The notes beneath the pieces were generated by a model. That model had not been told where the DNA came from, did no database searches, and worked only from the letters and a program-made list of their open reading frames with translations. Shown piece by piece: positions 1-11,443 of a stretch of 64,000 nt of DNA (positions within the stretch are counted from its first letter, which is position 1; every line of letters starts with the position of its first letter). The position numbers and the translations under genes were made by a program. This DNA is from Nymphaea colorata (lineage: Eukaryota; Streptophyta; Magnoliopsida; Nymphaeales; Nymphaeaceae), in the NCBI RefSeq assembly GCF_008831285.2, contig NC_045142.1, positions 25,185,876 to 25,249,875 of the forward strand. Direction: 5' to 3'.

Positions 1-80
1 GAAAAACTACGTAACTAATTAAATGAAGAAAACCCACGTATACTGGAAGCAAACTGACGGTCTCATGGCCAAGTGAGAGA

Positions 81-430
81 TATTAGATAGTGGCCATTGA
101 GCCCTACCTAAATATCTCTTAACTGTTTAACAGTTACGAGATGAACATGGACACTCATCTTTATCTGAATTTCCTGAAATCCCTCTCACCCTAACCATCT
201 GCTCGGCTACGGAGAAACTTAAGAGGCTAGCCTATTTGTGCCCGACAACCCTCAATTTAGGGTTTAATCCTCTTGAAACCCTTAGAAGGAAACCTAGGCC
301 TCTATGCTTTCTTCTCCTCTTCTCCTGCTTCTTCTTCTTGCTTTGCTTCTTTCAGCTTACGCTACTTCTCTATCTACAATTTGGAGCCGTTGGTGAACTT
401 ATTGTGCAGATGTGCAACTTCCACTGCTAC
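81..430 (+). repeat. LTR-like relic related to the solo LTR at 52591-53004
   Basis: The stretch from about 81 begins TTAGATAGTGGCC and continues GAGCCCTA, matching the start of the well-delimited solo LTR at 52591. Both then run into a region with TAGGGTTTAATCC or TAGGGTTAATCC and a CT-rich block. Neither ends nor a target duplication could be fixed here, and the right limit is approximate. It may be a diverged copy of the same LTR family or a decayed full element cut by the window edge. Confidence 0.35.
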
Positions 431-605
431 TTCTATTGCTATAACAAAAGCCTTCTAAATTGCATGCACCAATAAGTTATATCCAAATTGCATGCAAGAA
501 TAAGTTATATGGGTATGGATATGGTTTGGATATGATACTAGTATAGGTAAAGTATGGTACGGCAATTTTAACAAATTGCATGCACGAATAATTGGAGTAA
601 CGCAT

Positions 606-609
<4 letters not shown>

Positions 610-648
<39 letters not shown>
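610..648. repeat. (TA)n microsatellite
   Basis: About 19 uninterrupted TA units in AT-rich intergenic DNA. From 431 to 1349 I see no gene. Confidence 0.9.
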
Positions 649-654
<6 letters not shown>

Positions 655-1349
655 CACACAATATTGCAAAATTATAATTGAATGCAGCATTTAAATAAAC
701 AAGTAATATAAATAAAAATATTTTATTTTAACGATCGATAACTCTAAAAAATATAGTGAAAACTAAGTTGAAAAGAAATAAATCAAAATAAAATTAATTA
801 GTTTGAATCAACTTTGATTTAAAAAGTACTTTAAGTGTATCCAAATACCCACTTACATGGAGGTATGAGGACCTTATATGTGGCTTAAGTCAATAGCAAA
901 CCTGAATTCATTCATGCCTGATTTTTTTTCACCTCTTTTTTTATCTCTGGTTTTAATAAAGTTTTAAAATGAACTTGTCCACAATATATTCTATAAACAT
1001 AATGCTTTGTTGCGACAATTATTATATAATTATGTACGGAGTTTAACTGTTTAATAGAAAAGTAAAATTCATAGCCGTGTAGTATTTCCTGAAACAAAAA
1101 CATGGCATCATTTAAACCGTGTGTTATCCCAATAAGTCTTCCAATGACACAGTCCTTAAAAATTTGAACCCATCAAGTCAGATCGTTATCAGCAGTTCAA
1201 AATCCAATTGTAATCGGTAATTGGATACTGGTCTCTTTATCAAATCCGACTAAATGGCTTCTAATACGATCTTTCTACAGTCCCTCGAAGATGCAAATCT
1301 TTTGCATGCCACATATGTAAGGTAAAGGTAATCTGATTCATCGACTAGA

Positions 1350-1417
1350 GCATCTGGTGTCGTGGTATCATACTTCCCTCCCACGGTACTGACCGACGTT
1401 CGATTTCCCGGACATGC
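1350..1417 (+). repeat. tRNA-like segment: decayed tRNA-Gly(CCC)-like copy or SINE head
   Basis: The segment has a box-A-like TGGTGTCGTGG, a CTCCCAC loop that would place a CCC anticodon between T33 and A37, and a box-B-like GTTCGATTTC followed by CCCGG. A run of nine T, which could end Pol III transcription, follows at about 1419. The anticodon stem has two mismatches and the acceptor stem pairs only partly, so a working tRNA is unlikely. The GC-richer DNA to about 1530 could be a SINE body. From 1531 to 2105 I see nothing else. Confidence 0.4.
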
Positions 1418-2105
1418 ATTTTTTTTTCCCTTTCGCTTCAGACGATCTTTAAGGCCACTTGATCCGAACCGAGCGTCATTCGAGGCAATAGTTGTATGCG
1501 CTTCTTCTTTGTTATACAAATTGATAATTAGACGTTGGAAAGCAAGTTAGCTCCAAATTTTGCGTGAAGTTTAGACGTTTTTGTTCCTCATATCTTCCTC
1601 ACATGGCCCTTGAATACGTTTTCATCCAGAGAAAAACAAAAAAAAACAAAAACAAATTAATAATAATAATGTGATTTAAATAAGTTTTATGCCATAAAAA
1701 TATTAAAAAAAACTTGTAAGATCATATCAAGCCAGCGTTTAGGAAATTAGTGTTAGAATAGTTAAATGCCTATGATTAACATAATTATAAGTTAAATAAA
1801 TAATTAATTGCTTTAAAATCCTACAAGCAGGCAACATTTCCTTGATTCTGTCAATTGAAAATTTCAAATTAAGTCACTTGTTCATATCGACGTGGATAAT
1901 GCTCAATTAATACGAGACATATTATATCGTACGTGTATTAAATAATATATCATATGCGCGATGCATGCGCCACATGTGTCAAGGATTTCAAATTCAGCTT
2001 CTAGAAGTGCAGGTTAGGTGGACTGGACTAGACAAAAGTTAGGGAACCAAATTAGGATAAGAAAACCATGCCAAAAGGTGTGATGCGGATAAAAAACAAC
2101 AAATA

Positions 2106-2111
2106 TTTATT
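2106..2111 (-). promoter_or_regulatory. possible poly(A) signal of GST A
   Basis: AATAAA on the minus strand, about 165 bp past the stop codon of GST A. It is a single hexamer match in AT-rich DNA, so support is weak. Confidence 0.35.
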
Positions 2112-2274
2112 GGCCTCTAGCGAGACACAAAGGCTGCCGTGCTTTTTCTCTCCCTACAACAACACAAGGACCAAAGACTTTCGAATCGGCGAACCAAACA
2201 CACCAACTACGCATTATTTCGATCACACACTCTAGAGAGAGAGAAAAACAGAAAGTCAACGGTCAACTCCGAGC

Positions 2275-4462
2275 TCAGAAGTTGTAGGTCTGAACCACCT
2301 TGCACCAAGCCGGTCGAGACGTGATGTCCTTGACCCAGGCGTTGACGTGCTCGCGCGAGGTGAAGAGCGCGGCCACCCGGGGAACCTTCAACAGGACGTG
2401 GATGACCGGCAGGTGGTGAAGGTCGGCCAGGCTGAAGTCGGGCCCGGCGAGGTACTTGCTCTTGCCGAGGCGCGCCTCGTAGACGTCGAGAACCTTGCCG
2501 AGCTTGGCCTCGTTCTCGGCGACCACGGCCTCGTCGGTTGGGGTGCCCATGAACATGGGCTTGAAGAGGCACTCGAACAGGAGCTTGGAGGCCGGTGGGT
2601 CGAACTGGTGGGCTTCCACCTCGGTCCACACTCCGACCTGGGCCGACTCCTCTGGGCTCATGCCGAGGAGCTGAGTGCCCCTATCCATGTACTTGTAGGC
2701 TATGGACTTGCTTATGGCCCTTGACTCTGCACCAGTAATACCAACAAGTTAGCCATTAGTTTCAGAGCCACGTTAAGTTCTCAACCAAAACTTCATTACA
2801 CGCTGAGTTAAGAAAAATAAATTTTCTCAAAAAAAATTATGAATTTTGAATAATTTAATGGGAACCTCCAAGTAATTGAAAGATGCCAACAACAGATTCT
2901 TGCACTTAAAAAGATCTTATAATTAAACGGAATTCATTGTAAAAAACTGCGCCATTAATAACATAAATTTAAATAAGGTTCCAGCAGAAAAATCTTTTCA
3001 AACATTTATATTTAAATTTTCATTTTCAAACACATAATTTCTAATTTATAAATTTTTAAATAATTCATAAATCGAGTCAATTGAATCGGTAATTGACCCA
3101 ATTGCCTTGATATGAACTGATTTGACAGCTCCATTTCAAGACAAAAGCCTGGCCCATTAGGCCAGTCTTCCTGAGCCTTGAGAAAAGTATGCATAAAGTC
3201 CACAACATTATCTTTTGGACAAAAGAATCAATTTTGAGAGCATCATATTTTGGCAGAAAAGACTCAATTTTTTGGGAAATTATGATTCAGTGGTAAAAAA
3301 GCCAAAACACATTTATGCTGCAAATAATTGAGAAAAAAAATCTGTAATGAAGAAAAAGGATCCAAGAGATGAGAGCGGTTTTGGATTTGTATTGCAAGGA
3401 ATGGATCCAAATGTGGCCACGTTCGCCCATGAGATCGCAAAACGGAGTCAAGTATCACAAAAGTCGGGAACGGGTAAATGAAAAACGACAAATTCCTGGA
3501 CTCCCGTGGTTTCTCCCCTCTCAGGGAAGAACTCTCTGGGAAATGTACGAAGCTCGGGACGCGTAAAGTTCTTGACAAATAGAGTTCTCGAACTTGGTCA
3601 TTTGGAGAAAAAGGCCAAACAGAAGAAGAAGGACAGAAATCACGAACTAGAGAAATACTCACCAAAGAACGTCGCATCGCCTTCCTGATATGCAGGAACT
3701 TGTCCAAACGGCTGTCAGAACAAAGCCAGCTCGTCAATTTCTCATCCGATATGTTTATATTCTTTCAGGAAAAAGAAAACGCGCTTGGATAAGAGCAGAA
3801 ATTAAGATTCTCAGGGTTCACAACATTCCTTCCAAACAGGTGATAAGGGAAATCCTGAAATTCCCCTTTTCTGCGTAAAACATTCGCTACGTATCGACCG
3901 ATTCAAATTTCAGTGAGATCAAACAGATAAAACGGGAAAAGACCGAGTTCTGCAGTGACGTCATACTCAAAATCCGAGTCACTGTAACAAATTAGACCCT
4001 AAATGCACCTGAGATGAAGATCTTTCAGTTCGAAGTTGCAATTTGATCTCAAAACCTTCCAATTTCTAAAAGTTACGAGGCATCGATTTAAACTTGAACA
4101 ACTCCCTTAAAAGTGTCTTTTGTGTTGAACTTTATGTTGCTTTTTTAGTTAGATCCGTAGCAGAAAAAAAAACTCGCTTCACGTCTTAGTTATGAAAAAA
4201 AAAAACATTAATCGGTTCAACGAAGCCGACATCCGGAGTTCATCCGTTCAGAGTAAGGAAAAACGAGTCGCCTGAAACAGAAAGATAAGGAGGACAGAGA
4301 GCGATACGATACGTTTAGGGAAATGAACGGCTCCTGCTTGTGAGCGCCGGCCCTCATGTCGACCTGGACGAACTCGAAGTCAAGATCCTTCTCGTAAAGG
4401 CAGGCGACGGCCCTCATCGTGGCCGTCGACAAGGAAGCGCCGTACACTTTCCGCTCAGCCAT
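2275..4462 (-). CDS. phi-class glutathione S-transferase (copy A), three exons
   Basis: Cytosolic phi-class GSTs conjugate glutathione to electrophiles and also act as glutathione peroxidases or ligand carriers. Exon 1 is 4313-4462 (50 codons), exon 2 is 3663-3711 (49 bp) and exon 3 is 2275-2726; both introns are GT-AG and the phases join. The product is 216 residues, the usual phi length. The N-terminal thioredoxin-like domain has VYG at 6-8, a candidate catalytic Ser12, AHKQEPF near 40-46, QVPA at 54-57 and the glutathione-binding pair Glu67-Ser68. The helical C-terminal domain contains GVWTEVEAHQF, KYLAG and [10 protein letters not shown]. Ser is preferred at 12 because it aligns with other phi enzymes; Ser10 is the alternative. 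The copy is diverged from the others: FTSREHVNAWVKDITSRPAW replaces the common WWEDISSR form and it ends in TYNF. It lies outside the repeated units. Intron 2 (936 bp) and intron 1 (601 bp) show no further gene. Confidence 0.93.
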
Positions 4463-4561
4463 GGCCGTCCGCTCGAGCTCGCTCTTAACTCCGACTTCCT
4501 CTCGACTGACTGGCTTTTCGAGTGGAAGAACGATGAAGAGAACTCCCAGAGGAGGCCTCCC

Positions 4562-4567
4562 TTTATA
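4562..4567 (-). promoter_or_regulatory. TATA box of GST A
   Basis: TATAAA (minus strand, context CCTATAAAG) lies 100 bp upstream of the ATG at 4462, a normal plant core-promoter distance allowing for a leader of about 70 nt. Confidence 0.6.
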
Positions 4568-5290
4568 GGCCTTCTTTGCCTTCCTTCTAGATCATTCTTC
4601 TACTCCTATTACGATATTTTTCACCTTTTCATTTTAAAGTTGAATAAGATATTTTTTTACCTTTTTTCCAAAAATCTCAAACGAACCAGCTGATTTTTAC
4701 ATTTTTTTTCCAAAAAAATCAAACGAACGTGCTCAAGAATCTCAATTTTTCATAAAACAGTCAATTTCTTTCTAATTTACTGCATTCAACCACTCGTATC
4801 AAAGTTTGAAATAAAGGGTGTGGGCAGGGGCGAAGTAAAGATTTTCTTGCAGCACTATAATTTCAAAATTTCAAAGAGAAACTGAATAAATTTTTTTGTT
4901 TTTTTATATATATTAAACTAATTTTTTTAACTTTACATATAAATTTTTAAATTTTTTAAAATTTAAGGGAGATGAAGGCTCACTGTTAGGGCCTGTTGGG
5001 AGCTGAACAGAGGAGTCACCTTCGTAAATCATGTTTTGAAACGTAAGTTAGAAAACCAACATGTTAGAAAACTTAATTTTTTATAAAAACATGTTTTTAA
5101 ATTTGTATTCCAACGCGACCTAAAACATTGTGAATCGATGTCTTTTCAATACTTTAAGTAGTTGGTATTTTTGTTAAATCACAATTTATAGTTTGCTTTA
5201 TGTCTAAATATGTATGTAATATTTGATATAAAAACATATCATTTGTGAACAAATATAAAAGGGATCAGTTTGCCATTCTTATACACAAGA
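4568..5290. other. intergenic DNA without a recognisable gene
   Basis: AT-rich sequence upstream of GST A. A GCAGGGGCGAAG motif near 4825 resembles the ends of the hAT-like short elements elsewhere in the window, but no matching end was found. Confidence 0.5.
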
Positions 5291-5360
5291 AATTTGATAA
5301 TTTCAGTTTTTAAATTGTGGAAAAAAGTATATTGAAGTGAAGTGTGGACAACTTTAAAGA

Positions 5361-5365
<5 letters not shown>

Positions 5366-5441
<76 letters not shown>

Positions 5442-5466
5442 CGAGAGAGAGAGAGAGAGAGAGAGG
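5366..5466. repeat. (TA)n then (GA)n microsatellite
   Basis: About 37 TA units (5366-5440) followed by about 12 GA units (5443-5466). A shorter TA/GA tract lies at about 6373-6412 in the second copy of the same local repeat. Confidence 0.9.
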
Positions 5467-5527
5467 ATGAGATCAAATTATTCCAGCCACATGGGGATGA
5501 ACATATATTGTACACTTATTACTGTGT

Positions 5528-6371
5528 TTATTTAATTTTATTGCTCACCGAAGCAGTTAGATACAAGGCTTTGATGGGCTCTAACTTAAATGTATTATTC
5601 ATTTCATCAATTAATTTCGTCGTCCTGTCCATTTTACTTTTGTGACAGAGAAGTACAATAAAACGGTACCAGTCACTGATGGTGTGACAAAATTCGTCTC
5701 TTATCGAAAATGATAACACATTTATTTCTTTTTGGTAACTTATTGCGTGCACCAACCTTATGGATAGATTTTTTTTAAACATCACTGTTGTTTATTTATT
5801 TTTCTATATGAAAATTTGGTCTCACTTTGTCGCTGGTTTTTTCCATTTTTCATTTCTTTCCTTTCACACAACCTTATTTTTTAATTATTTTTTGAAGTCC
5901 ACAATCATTTTTGGACCTTGAAACTGATCGATCACAATTCATTGTATATGCACCAAATGCCGAATGCTGCCAGACAACAAAAAATTAAAAATCTGTTATT
6001 CAATACATTGTAAACATTTGGTATGATTATTGTTTTTTAATATTGAATTTTATTATTTTTAACTGTCCAACAACATTTGTGGTCGGACAGATTTAACTTA
6101 CAAACACACACATCCTAATATATTTATAAAACTATTTTTATATAAAAAAGATGCTTTGAATCAAGTTGTCTTCCAACACATGTTGGTTTTCTATTATAAA
6201 AGGTTGATGTTATGAGAGCTATTCATTTTTGTTTATTATGAACATACTATTAAACTTAAAACGATTAACTTAATATATATTTTGCCTCAACATATCTTAA
6301 CAAAGTTAGATATATATAAAAAAAAATTGTAGTTTTAAAATTGTGGACGAAGTGTGAACAACTTTAAAAAT

Positions 6372-6410
<39 letters not shown>

Positions 6411-6760
6411 GATGAATGATTATTGTTTTTTAATAATAAAGTTTGTTGATTTTTAACTATACAACAACATTTGCCGTCTGACATATTTAAATTACACACA
6501 TACACATCCTAGTATATTTATAAAAACAATTTTTATATAAAAAATGCTTTGAACCAAGTTGTCTTACAACACATGTTGCTTTTTCTATTATTGATGTTAT
6601 GAGAGCTATTCATTCTAGCTTATTGTAAACATACTATTATCACCTAAAATGATCAACTTAATATATATTTTGCACCAACATATCTTAACAAAGTTAGATT
6701 TAAAAAAAAAAACTTTCAATATCATATTTAAAGAGTCTGGATCTCATCACTGACTTAGTT
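5528..6760. repeat. block shared by all three GST units, with an internal partial duplication
   Basis: It matches about 41127-41990 and 48613-49430. Within unit 1, 6330-6730 repeats part of 5300-6310: TTGTGGA followed by ACAACTTTAAA, then TTATTGTTTTTTAATA, then TTTAACTATACAACAACATTTG. Unit 3 has a comparable second partial copy at 49430-49880. No coding capacity is convincing. From 6761 to 7248 I see nothing further. Confidence 0.65.
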
Positions 6761-7241
6761 GTAGCATGTATTCTACGATGTCTCACCATAATGCTGGTAT
6801 TTGTTGTCCGGAGAAATTGTGAAGGTTATTTTGGAAATAGTTGTAAATGTGACGGTTACAAGAAATATATGCAAAATTTAACTCCAATATAGAATTTTGT
6901 CCTTTCGCGGAAAGCCATAAGACGAGAAAGCATCTCAGAGGAAGATGCCGGAGGATATTTTTTCGTCACAAAATTAAGACGCATGCCGTTGTCCAAGCAA
7001 CCATGTGAAGTGGGTCCCAATTCCAAGGGAGTTATACATTTCCCTTCAAATATGTCCCCAAGCGGTCACACAAAGTTTGAACCTTCGCACTCTCAAACTT
7101 TGTTCCAAATGTTTTTTTTTTTTTAAATTTCTCATAAAATGTAAAAAAATTTCTTAAGATTCTATTTAGAAGGGGATGATGTGTACAAGCTTCGCATATT
7201 CAGGACATAGTTCTTCATAGCTCCATCTTATTTTATTAACA

Positions 7242-7248
<7 letters not shown>

Positions 7249-7311
<63 letters not shown>
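7249..7311. repeat. (AT)n microsatellite
   Basis: About 31 uninterrupted AT units. Confidence 0.9.
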
Positions 7312-7318
<7 letters not shown>

Positions 7319-7736
7319 AATAAAGTAAGTATATATATATGTGTGTAGGACAATCAATGCCACTTTGACATGCTGCATTATAAATGGACCACAAAATATG
7401 AAAGCGCACCACCAACTGCGTCGAAGGAACCTTCCTTCCCAGGTGACAATTCACAAGTAATAAAATATTAAGGGGCGTTTGCATGACACCTTCATTTTAC
7501 CCAGTTTTGTAACGAAAGCAATTTTCGATGAGTTTTAATTTTTTTTCTTTGGGTTTGGGTAACGCCTCCAAAGCCTTGTCTTCGAATAACCTAAAATGGC
7601 CCGGCCGGGCTTTTTATTTCCTTTTACAAAACCATGATTTATCAAAACTGGGTTTTTTAGAATAGAATTTTGGTGGCATCCGATTCCGAATACTTTAAAA
7701 CTCTGGTTTTGAAGTGTCATCGGAACACCTTTAAAC

Positions 7737-7912
7737 CAGTGGCGGAGCCAGAACAGTCCAACCTCTGGATCTGAGTAGGGCCAAAGTAAATTTAAATCTA
7801 AAAAATATATAGAGTGATTAAAAAATATTTTTCTTTTCAATGTAAATTTTTTTTTTCATTTTGCCAGGGTGGAGCCATGGCCTAGGCGGCCCCCCCCCTC
7901 CCTCCGCCCCTG
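7737..7912. mobile_element. hAT-like MITE, 176 bp
   Basis: The ends are CAGTGGCGGAG and CTCCGCCCCTG, imperfect inverted repeats. It is flanked by an 8-bp duplication CTTTAAAC (7729-7736 and 7913-7920), the length typical of hAT elements. The homologous place in unit 2 (about 43545-43560) reads CCTTTTAAATGAGC without it, an empty site. Confidence 0.75.
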
Positions 7913-7919
7913 CTTTAAA

Positions 7920-8101
7920 CAATGGCGGAGCCACGTTGTGGCTGGAGTGGGCAATTGCTCATACCAGACCACTAAATTTACATTATTTATTTATATATAA
8001 AAACCTCATTAATTTTTAATTTTTTACATATGAGTGCCCCTTCAAGTTTGAAATGTTCAGTTAGGATGCCCCATAACAAGAAATTTCTGGTTTCCCCATT
8101 G
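7920..8101. mobile_element. second hAT-like MITE abutting the first
   Basis: It runs from CAATGGCGGAGCC to CCCCATTG, with CTTTAAA on its left (7913-7919) and again on its right (8103-8109). It appears to have used the same target as the neighbouring 176-bp element. Unit 2 lacks it too. Confidence 0.6.
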
Positions 8102-8816
8102 CCTTTAAATGAGCATTCCTAATAAAAAAATTATGAAAGTTGTGATGTGTAATGACGAACTTGCATCAAATGAACATTTTTTTTTTTTTTTTTTGATAAA
8201 AGAAGTATAGAGGTCCTTAAAAGTTCAATTTCTTCTTCTTTGATGGCGATCAAGCTTTGACGAGTAGAAACTAACTCCGTGAGTCAAAATCACCAAAAAA
8301 GTAGTCCGATAGGCCGGCAATATTATATTCATCAACTATGCATCTATAACAAATTTGAGACTCGATTCATTTTTATTACATGTTCAGTAGTAGAACCATT
8401 CAAACTCAAAGGCCCTTCAAGTTCGAATATTTGATGTCAAAGATGTCATGTAGTTTTCTTGTTGATAAAGCAATGCATAAGAGCATAAGAGGTTAAGTGT
8501 GAAAAAAAAAAGGTTATCTTGAAGTGCCTAATACACCATCCTTCAATATTAACACAGTGCATTCTAGTATAAATTATTAAGGATCTGTCTAACATCAGCT
8601 TGTGAATTTTTATTCCGAAAAACGTTCATCGAAGAGACAAGTCGTCCCCCAGCCCTCCGGGTCTAAGGCTATGTTGGCGCCTGCAAGGGGTCGACATCTA
8701 TTTGTGAAACGGGCAACCGGCCATCTACCAGCCACTGGCTGAAGTCAATATACCAAAACAAGGAAAAAGATGCTGTGTCTATCTTTCTTGTCATCGTCAT
8801 TAATAGAGTTCAGGTT

Positions 8817-9460
8817 AAAGGCGGAGCCATAAATTTTTCATAAGGGGGGCCGAATTAAAGTTTTCAAATTTTGATAGGGGCTGAAATATTATTTTTTAAA
8901 ATTTTTATATAAGATAAGTAAAATTTTCTAAAATTCACATGTAATTTTGTTTTAATTTTTTTTTGAAGGTAAGGTTTTTATTTTTTCCTAGTTCTTATTT
9001 CTCTAAGATAAATCAAAGGTATGTATTTCTTGACCTATATGTATGGGTTGTTACTATGTTTATTCGGAATTTTCCATTGGTTTTTGTTATTAGTATTTTC
9101 AGTGGTCATCTTAGCTTGAACTTGAATTTCTTCCAAGTCTTTTAGAGATTGGTCATCTTCTTCAGAGACCGCTTGGTGATATTGTTTCTTCAAATGAAGG
9201 GGATAAATAAATCATGGTTAAAGAGCCAAATCTAAACCTTTTTTGGATGAATTTTGAGTTACAGCCTAGTAAACAAAGGATTATCGAGTATATTTCAGAG
9301 CAATCAGTAAGATATTCTTCATTCGGACCTTCTACTGGTAATTGGTGTAGTTCGGCTAATGTTTGAAAATATCAATTGATGATTTCTAGAATTTAGATGA
9401 TTTCGTCAAAACTGTGGGGCCAGGGCCCCTGCGCTGCGTTCCTTGGCTCTGCCCCTGACC
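8817..9460. mobile_element. hAT-like element relic (GGCGGAGCCA ends)
   Basis: The left side is AGGCGGAGCCATAA and the right side is GGCTCTGCCCCTGA, the complementary end type seen in other short elements here. I could not find a matching target duplication, so the limits are uncertain and it may be two relics. The DNA from 8111 to 8816 partly matches unit 2 (to about 8525), then is unique and shows no gene. Confidence 0.3.
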
Positions 9461-9482
9461 TTGAAGACCTTGACCATATAAG

Positions 9483-9747
9483 TAAAGCTGGGTGTCGGGC
9501 CGGGCCGCCGCCAGGCCAGGCCGGCCCAGAAATCCCGGCCCGGGCCCGACAGCTAGGCCCGGGCCCGATAGCTAGGCCCCGGTTGGCCCGGTAAGATAAA
9601 AAAAAATATTTTTTTTAATTTTTTGGTTTTAATAATATTTTTTATTCTTAATAAATACATTTTATATTAAAAAATATTATTTTATAATTAAAAAATATAT
9701 TTTTAATTTAAATGGACGGGGCCGGCCCGGCCGAATACCCACCCCTA
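9483..9747. mobile_element. GC-ended hAT-like MITE, 265 bp
   Basis: It is flanked by CATATAAG at 9475-9482 and 9748-9755, a perfect 8-bp duplication. The left end TAAAGCTGGGTGTCGG and the reverse complement of the right end TAGGGGTGGGTATTCG are followed by matching GGCCGGGCC runs. The centre is almost pure A/T. No coding capacity. From 9756 to 10314 I see nothing recognisable. Confidence 0.75.
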
Positions 9748-10318
9748 CATATAAGGAAGGCATAGAGTGGTAGGTTTGCGACTTTGGCGAATCTGGGATC
9801 CAATCTTCATTTGATTGCATTCTATCTAATCTTATCTAAATCGGGTCAGATCATCATCATGCAAATATTGGATTTAGGTTCTAGTTAAGTTACCGAACTA
9901 CAAACCCAGATTTCATTACTAGAATTGATCATTTACTCCGCAAGGTAATTTGATTTTTTTTGGGTCCCCACATATTTCCCATTTGAGTTTTTAATTTAAA
10001 AAATTAAAATATACGAATTTTATTACGTTGATTCAATAGATGAAGGTGTACAATATAGTTTGTACAATATGGAGGAACGTAGGAAGTGGGCACATTTATT
10101 GGATTTTCTGAAAACTTTGAATTTTTAGAAAGAAAAAAAATTAGTGGTTTTTTAAGAAAAAAACCATAATGGGAATTTCATAATAGTCCTAAGAGGACCC
10201 TAACAAAAAAAGTGGATCATGATTGATATATTTAAGTAAATATTGAAGTATTTATAAATTAGATGTGTTCTTTAGAAGAAATAATTTAAATATATAAAAT
10301 ATTTGTGCCCCTCCTTAA

Positions 10319-10530
10319 GGGGCCTTTGATTGCCTTGGATTTGAGATTCTCAATATTTCTGAACGGGAGCATCTGATCTTAAATCCGACCATTTCTTCCT
10401 ACAAAGAAGCAAAGTAAGAGTCTTTAAGTGTGGATCTTAAGTTTTGACCTACCATGATTTTTTTGTAACATCAGTAAAAATATTCGACATCAGATTCATG
10501 GATTTCAAATCCTGAGCAATCAAATGCCTC
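10319..10530. mobile_element. Tourist-like MITE, 212 bp
   Basis: The ends are GGGGCCTTTGATTGC and, reverse-complemented, GAGGCATTTGATTGC. TTAA flanks both sides (10315-10318, 10531-10534), containing the TTA duplicated by PIF/Harbinger enzymes. The ends resemble those of the full Harbinger element at 33309-39372 (GGCCCGTTTGATGGG), so it could be a nonautonomous relative. Unit 2 keeps only part of it. Confidence 0.6.
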
Positions 10531-11443
10531 TTAAAGGACACAATCCATATTATATGTGCATTAAATACAACTCATAGGTTTTGGACATGAACAATAGTTA
10601 ATCGAACTTGGTTGCCGCAACCAACCACATTTCCTTACCAAGTCCACCTAATATGAGCAAGTCACCTAATTTCATTTGTACATATTAATGCGCTGCTCTA
10701 CTACCTAAAGAGATTGGCATATATAATTGATAAAACATTATAAAAATGCGGTAAACGTAATATTCATCCCCATCTTATTGCTAATTAATAAGTCAATTTA
10801 GATTAGCTAGAGATGTCAATGAATCGGATACAAACAAAGAAACAAATTGAATTTCTTAAAAAAAGTCAGAAACGAAAAAAAGTTACTTGAGAGATCTGAT
10901 CACATTCGGATTTAAGAAATGACATCAAATCAGATATACATTCAGACTTGATTTTAAAACAATGTCCCTTTGGATTCTAATTCAACTCCAAATAAATATC
11001 CCATATCCAATATCCATATAAATTGCAAAATGAGATCTGGAAAGTCCAATTTAGATTTGGAGCCAGATATGAGAATAAAAGTTGGATTGGATTCTGATGG
11101 CTGAACATGAAACTATATTTAGATTGGTATTTGTCTTTTTTCATTATTTGTGCATAAATCCGGATTCAAATCTGAATATGTGAACACCCGATAAATATGA
11201 TAAAAGGAATTTTCCATCGAATCTGATCACAAAGGATTCAGACCACGGTGTTCATGCATAGGATTTAAAAATTTTCAACTCAAAGTTGGTTGAAAAATAC
11301 TTCGAGGTCCACATAGCGACATGATTTTTACATAATGTCACTATAATGTTACTGTTACCAAACGGAAAAGCACACAAACACACAAAAACACCAACACCAA
11401 GAGCAAATGGCTGCATGAAGAGGGGCTTGCTTCTATGATTCAA

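Noticed and set aside
2347-2724. Open frame on the plus strand across GST A exon 3, and similar plus-strand frames over other GST exons (for example 11435-11746, 32318-32734, 59838-60185)
   Set aside because: They are antisense shadows of GC-rich GST exon 3 and show no family match; the minus strand has the full GST domain and splice sites.
5344-5535. Frame of alternating Ile-Tyr and Glu-Arg
   Set aside because: Translation of the (TA)n and (GA)n microsatellite.
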